This document shows positions 17,780-25,227 of a stretch of DNA of 64,000 nucleotides, in pieces. This DNA comes from Pseudarthrobacter sp. MM222 (GTDB lineage: Bacteria; Actinomycetota; Actinomycetes; Actinomycetales; Micrococcaceae), in contig NZ_OX352321.1 of the NCBI RefSeq assembly GCF_947090775.1, forward strand, positions 310,001 to 374,000, in the 5' to 3' direction. Position 1 is the stretch's first letter, and every line of letters begins with the position of its first letter. Both the position numbers and the translations under genes were made by a program. Below the pieces are notes generated by a model. That model was not told the origin of the DNA and did no database searches. It saw nothing but the letters and a program-made list of their open reading frames with translations.

Positions 17780-17929
17780 GCAAGAACAAGATGCAGGTTG
17801 GGTGAATAATTCCCGGCGCCTCCGAAATACTCGGCAACACGGCGGGCGGGGGCGCCGGGACTGTAGTACTAATGGAAGTCCACACCAACGATGTTGTGGC
17901 GAAGAACGTATACAAAGGGGTAGAAGTTC

Positions 17930-18166
17930 ATGAAAGCACGCGGGACGGTTATGTCCAGGCGCCAGGTATCGGCCGCCACGGTTTCCGACTGGAGGAGCCT
18001 CCGGGCCGGCGACCGGGTCGAAATCCTCAAGCACGCTCAGGTTCTGGCTGCCGGTGAGGTGGAAGAAGTCTCACTGAGCGGCAATGTTCTTTGGCTGGTC
18101 CCGGCGGACCCGTCCGAGACGCAGCTGTTCCTGAAGTCCGACGGAGTTGAGGTGCGGCGCAGCTAG
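17930..18166 (+). CDS. Small hypothetical protein
   Basis: A 78-residue protein with no recognised family. It is mostly beta-rich by eye: WRSLRAGDRVEILKHAQVLA resembles a KOW/SH3-like small barrel, ending in VRRS. AAAGGGG lies seven bases before the ATG. It lies between hutH and the antiporter gene on the same strand; the 150-base gap before it contains no other gene. A nucleic-acid or ribosome association is possible but unproven. Confidence 0.6.
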   Translation: MKARGTVMSRRQVSAATVSDWRSLRAGDRVEILKHAQVLAAGEVEEVSLSGNVLWLVPADPSETQLFLKSDGVEVRRS

Positions 18167-18209
18167 CCGTACGCGGTTTTAGACGCCGCACGCGAGTATC
18201 TTGGTGGGA

Positions 18210-18238
18210 GGGGCGCCGTTCCGTAGGGACGGCGCCCC
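18210..18238 (+). other. Strong hairpin in the antiporter leader
   Basis: GGGGCGCCGTTCC and GGGACGGCGCCCC form a 13-pair stem (one G-T pair) around a GTA loop. It lies 44 bases after the small ORF and 43 bases before the antiporter GTG. There is no U tract, so it is either a factor-dependent terminator or a leader structure. Confidence 0.6.
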
Positions 18239-18280
18239 GACTCATCCCGGGGCATCCGGGCCCGGCAGGAGGGACAGCAC

Positions 18281-19588
18281 GTGTTTGAGGCACCCAGCAT
18301 CGTCTTCACGGCGGCAGGCCTGGCCGTCTTCGCCGCGGCTGTGCTGCCCAAACTGCTGCGCAATGCGCCGCTGTCCATGCCGATGGTGTTCCTGGCCGCG
18401 GGGATGCTGGCCTTCACTTTCATCCCGGGCCTCCCCGACCCTGACCCCCTCCAACACGGGGAGTTCACCACACACCTGACGGAAGTGTGCGTCATCATCT
18501 CCTTGATGGGTGCCGGCCTAGCCCTGGACCGCCCGCTCGGACGGCGCCAATGGTCCACCACCTGGCGGATGCTGGGTCTGGCGATGCCCGTCTGCATCGT
18601 GGCGCTCACCCTGCTGGGACTCGGAGTGCTCGGACTCGGCCTCGGCGCTGCGCTGCTGGTCGGCGCCGCGCTGGCGCCCACCGATCCTGTGCTTGCCTCC
18701 GAAGTCCAAGTGGGGGAGCCTGCGGACGACGAGGACGAATCCGAGCGCGGCGAGGACGAGATCCGCTTCAGCCTCACTTCCGAGGCCGGCCTGAACGACG
18801 GACTGGCGTTTCCCTTCGTCTACCTTGCCATCGCGATCAGCCTGGTTGGCACGGCACCGTCCCAGTGGTTCGGATCCTGGTTCGCCGTGGACGTCCTCTG
18901 GCGGATCGCCGTCGGGGTGCTTCTCGGCTGGCTGGCAGGTAAGGCGCTGGGCCGGATCTTCTTCTCCGCCCGACATGAAAGCATCCGGCTCTCTGCCCAC
19001 TCCCAGGGCTTCGTGGCGCTGGCGGCAACCTTCCTGGCCTACGGCGTTACGGAGATGGTCGAAGGCTATGGGTTCATCGCCGTGTTCGTGTGCGCGGTGA
19101 CCATCCGCGCCGCGGAACGGACGCACGGCTTCCACCGGATCATGCACTCCTACGTCGAGCAGCTTGAGCGGCTCATGACGGTGGTCATCCTGGTGCTGCT
19201 GGGCGGCGCGATCGCGCGGGGCCTGCTCGCCGGGGTCGGCTGGCCGGAAATCCTGGTGGCGCTCGTGTTCCTGCTGCTCGTCCGGCCGCTCGCGGGCTGG
19301 CTGGCGCTGGCGCGGGGCAAGACCGGCCCGCGGGAACGGATCGCCATTTCCTTCTTCGGCATCCGCGGGATCGGCTCCCTCTACTACCTCTCCTACGCCC
19401 TCAGCAAGGGCGATTTCAGTGCCCAGGCCGAGCAGTTGTGGGCGATCATCGGCCTGGTCGTGGCGGCCTCGATTGTGGTGCACGGGGCGACGACGGCTCC
19501 GGTCATGAACCGGCTGGACCGGCTCCGCGAACGGAAGGCCGAGGCGAAGCACGGCGATGTAGGCAAGGCACCGAAGACGCCGATCTGA
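18281..19588 (+). CDS. CPA1-type cation:proton antiporter
   Basis: A 435-residue Na+/H+ antiporter of the CPA family with 11-12 membrane segments. The ion-binding region reads GAALAPTDPVLASEVQVG (conserved Asp), and SLTSEAGLNDGLAFPFVYLA holds the second conserved acidic motif. A charged acidic loop (DDEDESERGEDE) lies between them. C-terminal FFGIRGIGSLYYLSYALS matches the family. The GTG start has GGAGGG upstream. It is not obviously linked to histidine use, although it sits inside the hut region. Confidence 0.92.
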   Translation: MFEAPSIVFTAAGLAVFAAAVLPKLLRNAPLSMPMVFLAAGMLAFTFIPGLPDPDPLQHGEFTTHLTEVCVIISLMGAGLALDRPLGRRQWSTTWRMLGLAMPVCIVALTLLGLGVLGLGLGAALLVGAALAPTDPVLASEVQVGEPADDEDESERGEDEIRFSLTSEAGLNDGLAFPFVYLAIAISLVGTAPSQWFGSWFAVDVLWRIAVGVLLGWLAGKALGRIFFSARHESIRLSAHSQGFVALAATFLAYGVTEMVEGYGFIAVFVCAVTIRAAERTHGFHRIMHSYVEQLERLMTVVILVLLGGAIARGLLAGVGWPEILVALVFLLLVRPLAGWLALARGKTGPRERIAISFFGIRGIGSLYYLSYALSKGDFSAQAEQLWAIIGLVVAASIVVHGATTAPVMNRLDRLRERKAEAKHGDVGKAPKTPI

Positions 19589-19603
19589 CGGGCCCGCGCC
19601 TGT

Positions 19604-19687
19604 CCCGGGCCGGCGCCTACCGTAGCGCCCGGCCGGGCTCCCGCGCCTGCGCCGGGCCGCCTGCCCCCGGGCCGGCGCCTACCGCAG
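19604..19687. repeat. Direct duplication at the hutG 3' end
   Basis: CCCGGGCCGGCGCCTACC followed by GTAG or GCAG occurs at 19604-19625 and 19666-19687 (21 of 22 identical). The right copy includes the last codons and stop of hutG on the minus strand; the left lies in the gap to the convergent antiporter gene. Confidence 0.7.
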
Positions 19688-20647
19688 CAGCGTGTTGATC
19701 AGCCGCGCCGCAACCTTTGCGGTGCGGCCGTCGATGTCGAATTCCGGGTTCAGTTCCGCGACATCCAGGTGCAGGAGCTTCCCGCTCGCGGCGACCTGCC
19801 GGCAAACCGCGCTGATCACCGGCAGCGGCACGCCATACGCGGCCGGCGCGCTCACGCCCGGCGCCACCGACGCCGGCAGCACGTCAAGATCGATCGTCAG
19901 GTACAGCGCGTCCACCTGCGCCAGGAAGGCGGCCACGAAGGTGTGCGCGGCGTCGGCCGAGCAGTCCTCATCCAGCAGATAGTCCACGCCGAGCTCCGCG
20001 GCAGTGTGGAACAGGGCCCGGGTGTTGTTCGGTTCGGAGATCCCGACGACGGCGTACTGGAGTTCGCGGCCCGCGGCGGCTTCCGCGCGGGCCATCTGCA
20101 GGAACGGGGTGCCGGAGCTCGGCAGCTCCTCGTCGCGGAGGTCGAAGTGCGCATCCAGGTTCAGCACGCCCACCCGCAGGCCCTCCCGGACCGCCGCGGA
20201 ACCGGCCACGCCGAGGTAGCTTGCGAAGGCGGTTTCGTGCCCGCCGCCCAGCATCACGGGAAGCCTGCCGGCGTCGAGCAACCTGGAGATCGCGAGTCCT
20301 GCCCGCGCCTGGCCGGCTTCCAGCGCGTCCCCCGCGACGGTGACGTCTCCGGCGTCGTACACGTCCCGGGGCAGGTGGAACGCGAGCGGGCCGAGGGCGG
20401 CGCGGATGGCATCCGGGGCGGCGGCCGCGCCGGTGCGGCCCTGGTTGCGGCGCACCCCGGCGTCGCTGCCGAAGCCAAGGACCACGGCGGGGCGCGCGCC
20501 CGGCGAGGCAGCGGCGGGGCTAGGGAGAGTGCGGGGGGAGTACGGGGCCACGGCCTGCCACCAGCGGCGGTGCTCGGCGCCATCGCCGTCGAACCGGCCG
20601 GTCCAGGGCTGCGGCGGGACATCCACGGGGAGTACGGGGGAAACCAT
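19679..20647 (-). CDS. hutG: Formimidoylglutamase
   Basis: A 322-residue ureohydrolase (arginase/agmatinase fold, two Mn2+). The N-terminal PWTGRFDGDGAEHRRWWQAV pattern is typical of HutG, which releases glutamate and formamide from N-formimidoylglutamate. Metal ligands are seen in GGGHE (134-138), DAHFD (165-169) and TIDLDVLP. The gene runs opposite to hutU/hutH but has the candidate hut operator D about 54 bases upstream. hutI, the intervening imidazolonepropionase, is not in this window. Confidence 0.93.
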   Translation of the reverse strand: MVSPVLPVDVPPQPWTGRFDGDGAEHRRWWQAVAPYSPRTLPSPAAASPGARPAVVLGFGSDAGVRRNQGRTGAAAAPDAIRAALGPLAFHLPRDVYDAGDVTVAGDALEAGQARAGLAISRLLDAGRLPVMLGGGHETAFASYLGVAGSAAVREGLRVGVLNLDAHFDLRDEELPSSGTPFLQMARAEAAAGRELQYAVVGISEPNNTRALFHTAAELGVDYLLDEDCSADAAHTFVAAFLAQVDALYLTIDLDVLPASVAPGVSAPAAYGVPLPVISAVCRQVAASGKLLHLDVAELNPEFDIDGRTAKVAARLINTLLR

Positions 20648-20700
20648 GTTCCTAGCTCACCGCAGCCCGGGCCGGAAAACCAGCAGCGCCGCCGTCGGGC

Positions 20701-20720
20701 TGTCCGGAATCCCGGAAACC
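20701..20720 (-). promoter_or_regulatory. Candidate hut operator D (before hutG)
   Basis: Read on the minus strand, GGTTTCCGGGATTCCGGACA. Twelve of 13 core bases match operator B and the flanks complete the palindrome TCCGGGATTCCGGA. It points toward hutG, 54 bases upstream of its start. Confidence 0.6.
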
Positions 20721-20732
20721 TCGCTTAAACGC

Positions 20733-20795
20733 CGCCGAGATGCCACCTCGCGGCAATGTTTTTGAAAAACACTGCCGCGAAATGTCATCTCGGCG
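20733..20795. repeat. 63-base near-perfect palindrome
   Basis: Arms of 31 bases (20733-20763 and 20765-20795) match at 27 positions around a single G. The outer part reads CGCCGAGATG and the inner part CGCGGCA(A/G)TGTTTTT. It lies between the hutG start and the 3' end of the NCS2 permease gene, both leftward. The length and symmetry suggest a dispersed palindromic element rather than a simple terminator. Confidence 0.8.
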
Positions 20796-20798
20796 CTC

Positions 20799-20847
20799 GG
20801 GCGCTCGGCGTGCGGGCATGCGGGCATGCGGGCGCTCGGCGTGCGGG
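20799..20847. repeat. Short direct repeats
   Basis: GGGCGCTCGGCGTGCGGG occurs at 20799-20816 and 20830-20847, with CGGGCATG repeated between the copies. It is adjacent to the large palindrome; no gene is present. Confidence 0.6.
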
Positions 20848-20876
20848 GCGCGCGTGGGGCGGACCCGGAACGGCGC

Positions 20877-22319
20877 TTAGTGCATTCCGAGGGCGGCTTC
20901 GATCGGGCCGATGGCGAAGAACAGCAGGAACGCGGCGGCCACGGCCCACATCAGCGGGTGCACCTCGCGGGCTCGGCCCTGGAAGGAACGGATGAGGACG
21001 AAGGCGATGAAGCCCGCGCCGAGGCCGTTGGCGATCGAGTAGGTGAACGGCATCAGGGTGAAGGTCAGGAATGCCGGGATCGCGATGCCCCAGTCCTGCC
21101 AGTCGATCTTGCCGACCTGGGCGACCATCATGAAGCCGACGATCACCAGCGCCGGGGCCACGGCCTCGAACGGCACGAGGTTGATCAGCGGGGTGAAGAA
21201 CATGGCCACGAGGAACAGCAGGCCTGTGACGATCGAGGCCAGCCCGGTCCGGGCGCCCTCGCCGATGCCCGCGCCGGATTCGACGTAGATCTGGTTCGAG
21301 GAGACGGATGCGCCGCCGCCCACGATGGCGCCGAGGGCGTCCACCTGCAGGACGCGGTCAACGTTGGGGATGGTGCCGTCCTTGTCGATGGTGCCGGCTT
21401 CGGTGGCCAGGCCCACCATGGTGCCCATGGCGTCGAAGAAGATGCTCAGCAGGATCACGAACGCCAGCAGCGTCGCCGCGACGAAGCCCAGGTGCTCAAA
21501 GGCGCCGAAGGGGTTGGCCTTGCCGATCAGGGACAGGTCCGGGGCAGCCCATTCCGAGAATTTGGGGGCCACGAGGGACCAGCCCTGCGGGTTGAAGTTC
21601 TTGCCGTCGAAGCTGGGGCCGATGTGCAGCGTGAATTCCAGGATCACGGACAGGACGGTGGAGGTGACGATGCCGATCAGGATGGCACCCTTGACCTTGC
21701 GGACCACGAGGGCGATGGTCAGGACCAGCCCGAAGACGAACACCAGGGTGGGCCAGCCCAAAAGCTTGCCGTCGAAGCCCAGGCCGACCGGAACGGTGGT
21801 GCCGGCGACGTCAGGGATGCGCCGCACGAAGCCCGCGTTGACCAGCCCGATCAGGGCGATGAAGAGGCCGATGCCCACCACGATGGCGGTCTTCAGTCCT
21901 TCCGGGACGGCCTTGAACACGGCGGTCCGGAAGCCGGTCAGGACGAGGATCAGCATGGTGACGCCGGAGAGCATCACGAGGCCCATCATGTCCGGCCACG
22001 TCAGGCCCGGATTGGTGGCCACCGTGACGGCGACGAACGCGTTGACGCCGAGGCCGGTTGCCATCGCGAAGGGGTGCTTGGCCCAGGCCCCCATGAGAAT
22101 GGTGAGGATGCCGGCGACGAAGGCGGTGACGGCCGCGACTGCGGGAAAGCCGAGGGTTGCGCCGGAGGAATCGGGACCGGAGAGGATGAGCGGATTCAGC
22201 ACCACGATGTAGCTCATCGCAAAGAACGTAGCGAAGCCTCCGCGGATCTCTCGGGAGAAGTTCGATCCCCGCTCGGAGATCTTGAAATACCGGTCGAGTG
22301 CAGAGCCCTGCTTGAGCAT
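20877..22319 (-). CDS. NCS2 family (AzgA-like) purine permease
   Basis: A 480-residue permease of the AzgA branch, which import adenine, guanine or hypoxanthine with protons. FKISERGSNFSREIRGG precedes TM1, then FATFFAMSYIVVLNPLIL, MATGLGVNAFVAVTV, FFDAMGTMVGLA and the conserved SSNQIYVESGAGIGEGARTG (substrate region). About 12-14 spans. A single gene, with the upstream region shared with the divergent CopC-like gene. Confidence 0.93.
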   Translation of the reverse strand: MLKQGSALDRYFKISERGSNFSREIRGGFATFFAMSYIVVLNPLILSGPDSSGATLGFPAVAAVTAFVAGILTILMGAWAKHPFAMATGLGVNAFVAVTVATNPGLTWPDMMGLVMLSGVTMLILVLTGFRTAVFKAVPEGLKTAIVVGIGLFIALIGLVNAGFVRRIPDVAGTTVPVGLGFDGKLLGWPTLVFVFGLVLTIALVVRKVKGAILIGIVTSTVLSVILEFTLHIGPSFDGKNFNPQGWSLVAPKFSEWAAPDLSLIGKANPFGAFEHLGFVAATLLAFVILLSIFFDAMGTMVGLATEAGTIDKDGTIPNVDRVLQVDALGAIVGGGASVSSNQIYVESGAGIGEGARTGLASIVTGLLFLVAMFFTPLINLVPFEAVAPALVIVGFMMVAQVGKIDWQDWGIAIPAFLTFTLMPFTYSIANGLGAGFIAFVLIRSFQGRAREVHPLMWAVAAAFLLFFAIGPIEAALGMH

Positions 22320-22429
22320 TGGTCCTCCGGGAGATGTGGGTGGTTATCTGAATCCTATTGGGCGCAGACTGGCCGACCCGGCGATTTCGCCTAGTCTGTA
22401 AGCAAGCCAACACTAGGAGTAGCCAGCCC

Positions 22430-23026
22430 ATGCGCCTGATCCGACAGTTTCTGAGCGCCTTGCTCGGTGCCCTGATCCTCGTCTCCGCCGTGGTGGGGTC
22501 CGCGGTTCCGGCATCGGCCCACGATGCCGCCGAATCGACCAGCCCCGCCCCGGGCGCCACCGTGGCAACGCCGCCGGAGAAGGTCTCGATCACCTTCAAC
22601 AAGAACCCCCTGAGGCTGGGGTCCCAGATTGTGGTGACCGACGCTGCGGGAAACAGCTGGGCTGACGGCGACGTGGAGATTGTGGACAACGTGGCCTCGC
22701 AGAAGCTCAAGCAGGGCGCCCCCGCCGGTGCGTTCACCGTGGCGTGGCGTGTGGTCAGCTCCGACTCCCACCCCATCGAGGGCAGCTTCAGCTTTACCGC
22801 CACGGCCGGCGCGTCAGGTGCGACGCCGGCCCCTGCGGTCCCCACGCTGAGCACCCCCCAGCCCGGCGTCACCGCAACGCCGGCGCCGGTGCCGAACGCC
22901 GCCGAGCCGTTCCCCTGGAGCCTGGTCATTTTCGTCGGGACGGGCGTGGGGATCCTGGTCGCCCTGGCGCTGATGGCAAAACGGCGCCTTACGGCGGGCA
23001 GCGAGGACGGCAAGGGCCAGCGCTGA
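22430..23026 (+). CDS. CopC-domain exported protein with C-terminal anchor
   Basis: A 198-residue extracytoplasmic protein. A signal peptide (residues 1-30, ending PASA) leaves a mature N-terminus beginning with His, the copper ligand typical of CopC. The domain continues with ESTSPAPGATVATPPEKVSI and ends in VVSSDSHPIEGSFSFTA, which holds the second His. A Pro/Thr-rich linker and one membrane span (SLVIFVGTGVGILVALALMA) anchor it. AGGAG precedes the ATG. A role in copper binding is inferred from the family; no CopD gene lies next to it. Confidence 0.88.
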   Translation: MRLIRQFLSALLGALILVSAVVGSAVPASAHDAAESTSPAPGATVATPPEKVSITFNKNPLRLGSQIVVTDAAGNSWADGDVEIVDNVASQKLKQGAPAGAFTVAWRVVSSDSHPIEGSFSFTATAGASGATPAPAVPTLSTPQPGVTATPAPVPNAAEPFPWSLVIFVGTGVGILVALALMAKRRLTAGSEDGKGQR

Positions 23027-23047
23027 CCGCGACGGCAAGCAGCCTGT

Positions 23048-23686
23048 TCAGGCGGGCGCCGCCAGGGCGAACCCGCCGGACAATGCGGCCGGGAAGCCAC
23101 CCGGGTGGACTTTGGCGGAGATTGCGTTGCCCACCACCTTGGCCTGGCGCAGGACTTCCTTCGGTGTGGGAGTGATCAGCTCGCCCACGCCCACCAGATA
23201 CATCCCGAGAGCATGCATGGCGGCCATCAGGTTCTGCCCCGCTGCCACGCCGAGGTCGGAGAGCATGCGGCGCAGCTGGCTGTGGGCACACCGGGTCAGG
23301 ACCAGGTGGTCCGCCAGGAGGACACCGCCGGGCGTCCGGACGGCCCATTGCTGCGTGGGGGACCCGGCGTCGCCGACGTCCAGGTGGTCCAGCTGAAGGG
23401 CCCGGATGTTGGTGCGGACATCCAGCTTGTGGCTGGTGGCGTAGTTCCTCAGGTGCCGCAGGATTTCGTTGCGTTCCCGCAGCGTGGCCGCATCAGCCGC
23501 ATCGCAACGCTGGAGTGAGGACGTGTTGGCCGGATGGCCCGCTCCCAGCAGGTCCAGCCCGTCAACAATGATGCAGTCCACCCCGCGGCGCCGGAGTTCA
23601 CTGGCGACTGCCAGACCGGAAAGGCCGGTGCCGATGATTACCGCGGTGGTCCGCTCGATACCCCCAGGCACAGGCATGCTCGACAC
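23048..23686 (-). CDS. FAD/NAD-binding oxidoreductase-like protein, short
   Basis: A 212-residue protein with an N-terminal dinucleotide fold (AVIIGTGLSGLAVASELRRR, then the acidic VDGLDLL). It covers only the FAD-binding portion of the flavin monooxygenase/dehydrogenase family and ends with a hydrophobic GGFPAALSGGFALAAPA tail. Whether it is a truncated oxidoreductase or a small regulator is unclear. The GTG start has AAAGGA seven bases upstream; an ATG three codons later is possible. It faces the CopC-like gene. Confidence 0.7.
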   Translation of the reverse strand: MSSMPVPGGIERTTAVIIGTGLSGLAVASELRRRGVDCIIVDGLDLLGAGHPANTSSLQRCDAADAATLRERNEILRHLRNYATSHKLDVRTNIRALQLDHLDVGDAGSPTQQWAVRTPGGVLLADHLVLTRCAHSQLRRMLSDLGVAAGQNLMAAMHALGMYLVGVGELITPTPKEVLRQAKVVGNAISAKVHPGGFPAALSGGFALAAPA

Positions 23687-24157
23687 TGCAGGGTCCTTTC
23701 TCGAATGGTGCCCGTGGAAGGGCAAAACGCCGACGCATTTCGTTGACGGGTCCGGACGCCGGCCCCGGGCGGGGCCGCGTTCTGAAACTCGTGTCTCGGT
23801 TCAGCGATGCCTCGTAGACTACCTAAGATTCCGGGCCGTGGATAGGGCCCGCCAAACATTCCTCGGATCAACGTTTTCCGGGGTTCCGGCCCCGGCGGAG
23901 ACCGGAAAACCGGGGCTTCAGGCCACGCCGGACGGAGTGTTAACACTGGGTAAAACCTTTGCCGGACTCCACCGGGCGGGAGCCCGCCGGCATGCTTGCC
24001 AGTTGGTGTTTAACCGAGAATAGTTGGGAAAAACAGGGGTTGTTGCCTGCTGCATCTGGACCTCGACGCCGGCGATCGGTGAGTGCGGACGATGCGCGCC
24101 GATACCTCTGGCAGAATAGCGGCAACATCAGGCAAGAAACGCGAGGAGGCGGACCCC
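23687..24157. other. 470-base gap without a supported gene
   Basis: Divergent gap between the FAD-binding protein and the tandem stress protein. No ORF here looks real. It holds a perfect nine-base inverted repeat (GTTTTCCGG at 23873-23881 and CCGGAAAAC at 23902-23910, 20-base loop). The long leader before the stress gene may carry regulatory sites, but none could be assigned. Confidence 0.5.
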
Positions 24158-25189
24158 ATGGGCCGAGAACAGGTTCATCCGGATCCGGCAGGGGAGGCGC
24201 GGGGGCCTTCGGCTCCCCGGGGCATCGTTGTAGGTGTGGACGGTTCGGACCACAGCCAGTGCGCCCTCGTGTGGGCCGCCCGTGAGGCCGAACGCCGTCA
24301 GCGGCCTTTGCACATTGTTACCGCCTACTCCGTCCCGATCTTCGCGGCGTCCGGGCTCGACGGCGGTTACGCCACCGTGGACGATTCGGTGATCCGCGAG
24401 GGCGCCGAAGCCATCCTGAAGCAGGCGCTGGACAAGGTCGCCGGCTACAACATCGACGTCGACGCCTCGGTCGAAAACGGTGATGCGTCCGGTGTCCTCC
24501 TGGAAATGACCGAGACCGCCGAACTCCTCGTCTTCGGCACCCGCGGGCGCGGCGGTTTCGTGGGCCGGCTGCTCGGTTCCGTCAGCAGCGCCCTGCCCGC
24601 CCATGCGAAATGCCCCACGGTCACCGTCCCGCTGATCTGCGCCGACCGGCTCGGGGAAACCACCGCCGACAAGCACGTCCTGGCCGAACGGGCGAAGTCC
24701 GGGCACCAGCCGGTGGAGAACGTGGTCGTCGTGGGCGTGGACGGCTCTGAACAGGCCCGGGTTGCCGTGTTGGAGGCGGCGGCCCAGGCCGAACGGTTCT
24801 CGGCACCGCTCCGGATCGTCTGCGCCGTACCCCAGTACAACGGATCGCTCGCCTGGGTGCCCGCCCCGATGGACCGGGAAGCGCTCTTCGCCGACATCAA
24901 GGTCCAGCTCGACGCCGGCGTAGCCTGGCTCAAGAGCCACTACCCCCGGCTGACGGTGGAGACACAGCTCGTGGACGGCTCCCCGGTCGACATCCTCGTC
25001 GAGGCCAGCCGGCACGTCGAACTCGTGGTGGTCGGAACCCGCGGCCGCGGCGGGTTTGCGGGAATGCTGCTCGGGTCGACGTCGGACGGCATCCTGCACC
25101 ACGCCAAAGGCCCCGTCCTGGTGGTCCCGGACAGGGACGATCCGCGTCTGGCGGACCGGGCATCCTTCGGCCCGATTTTGGGCGACTGA
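24158..25189 (+). CDS. Tandem universal stress protein
   Basis: A 343-residue protein with two UspA domains. The first starts IVVGVDGSDHSQCALVW and ends with the ATP loop GTRGRGGFVGRLLGS; the second starts VVVVGVDGSEQARVAVLEAA and ends GTRGRGGFAGMLLGSTSD. Both loops retain the Gly-x2-Gly-x9-Gly/Ser ATP-binding pattern. GAGGAGG precedes the ATG. It is 38 bases upstream of a large rifampin-phosphotransferase-like gene and probably shares its transcript. Confidence 0.94.
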   Translation: MGREQVHPDPAGEARGPSAPRGIVVGVDGSDHSQCALVWAAREAERRQRPLHIVTAYSVPIFAASGLDGGYATVDDSVIREGAEAILKQALDKVAGYNIDVDASVENGDASGVLLEMTETAELLVFGTRGRGGFVGRLLGSVSSALPAHAKCPTVTVPLICADRLGETTADKHVLAERAKSGHQPVENVVVVGVDGSEQARVAVLEAAAQAERFSAPLRIVCAVPQYNGSLAWVPAPMDREALFADIKVQLDAGVAWLKSHYPRLTVETQLVDGSPVDILVEASRHVELVVVGTRGRGGFAGMLLGSTSDGILHHAKGPVLVVPDRDDPRLADRASFGPILGD

Positions 25190-25227
25190 CCGTCCCGTAA
25201 TCCTCGGCACCGAAGGGAGGGCGGCCC

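Noticed and set aside
20826..22394. 522-residue plus-strand ORF opposite the NCS2 permease
   Set aside because: Antisense shadow, Asp/Gln/Gly-rich low complexity; the permease is clearly the real gene.
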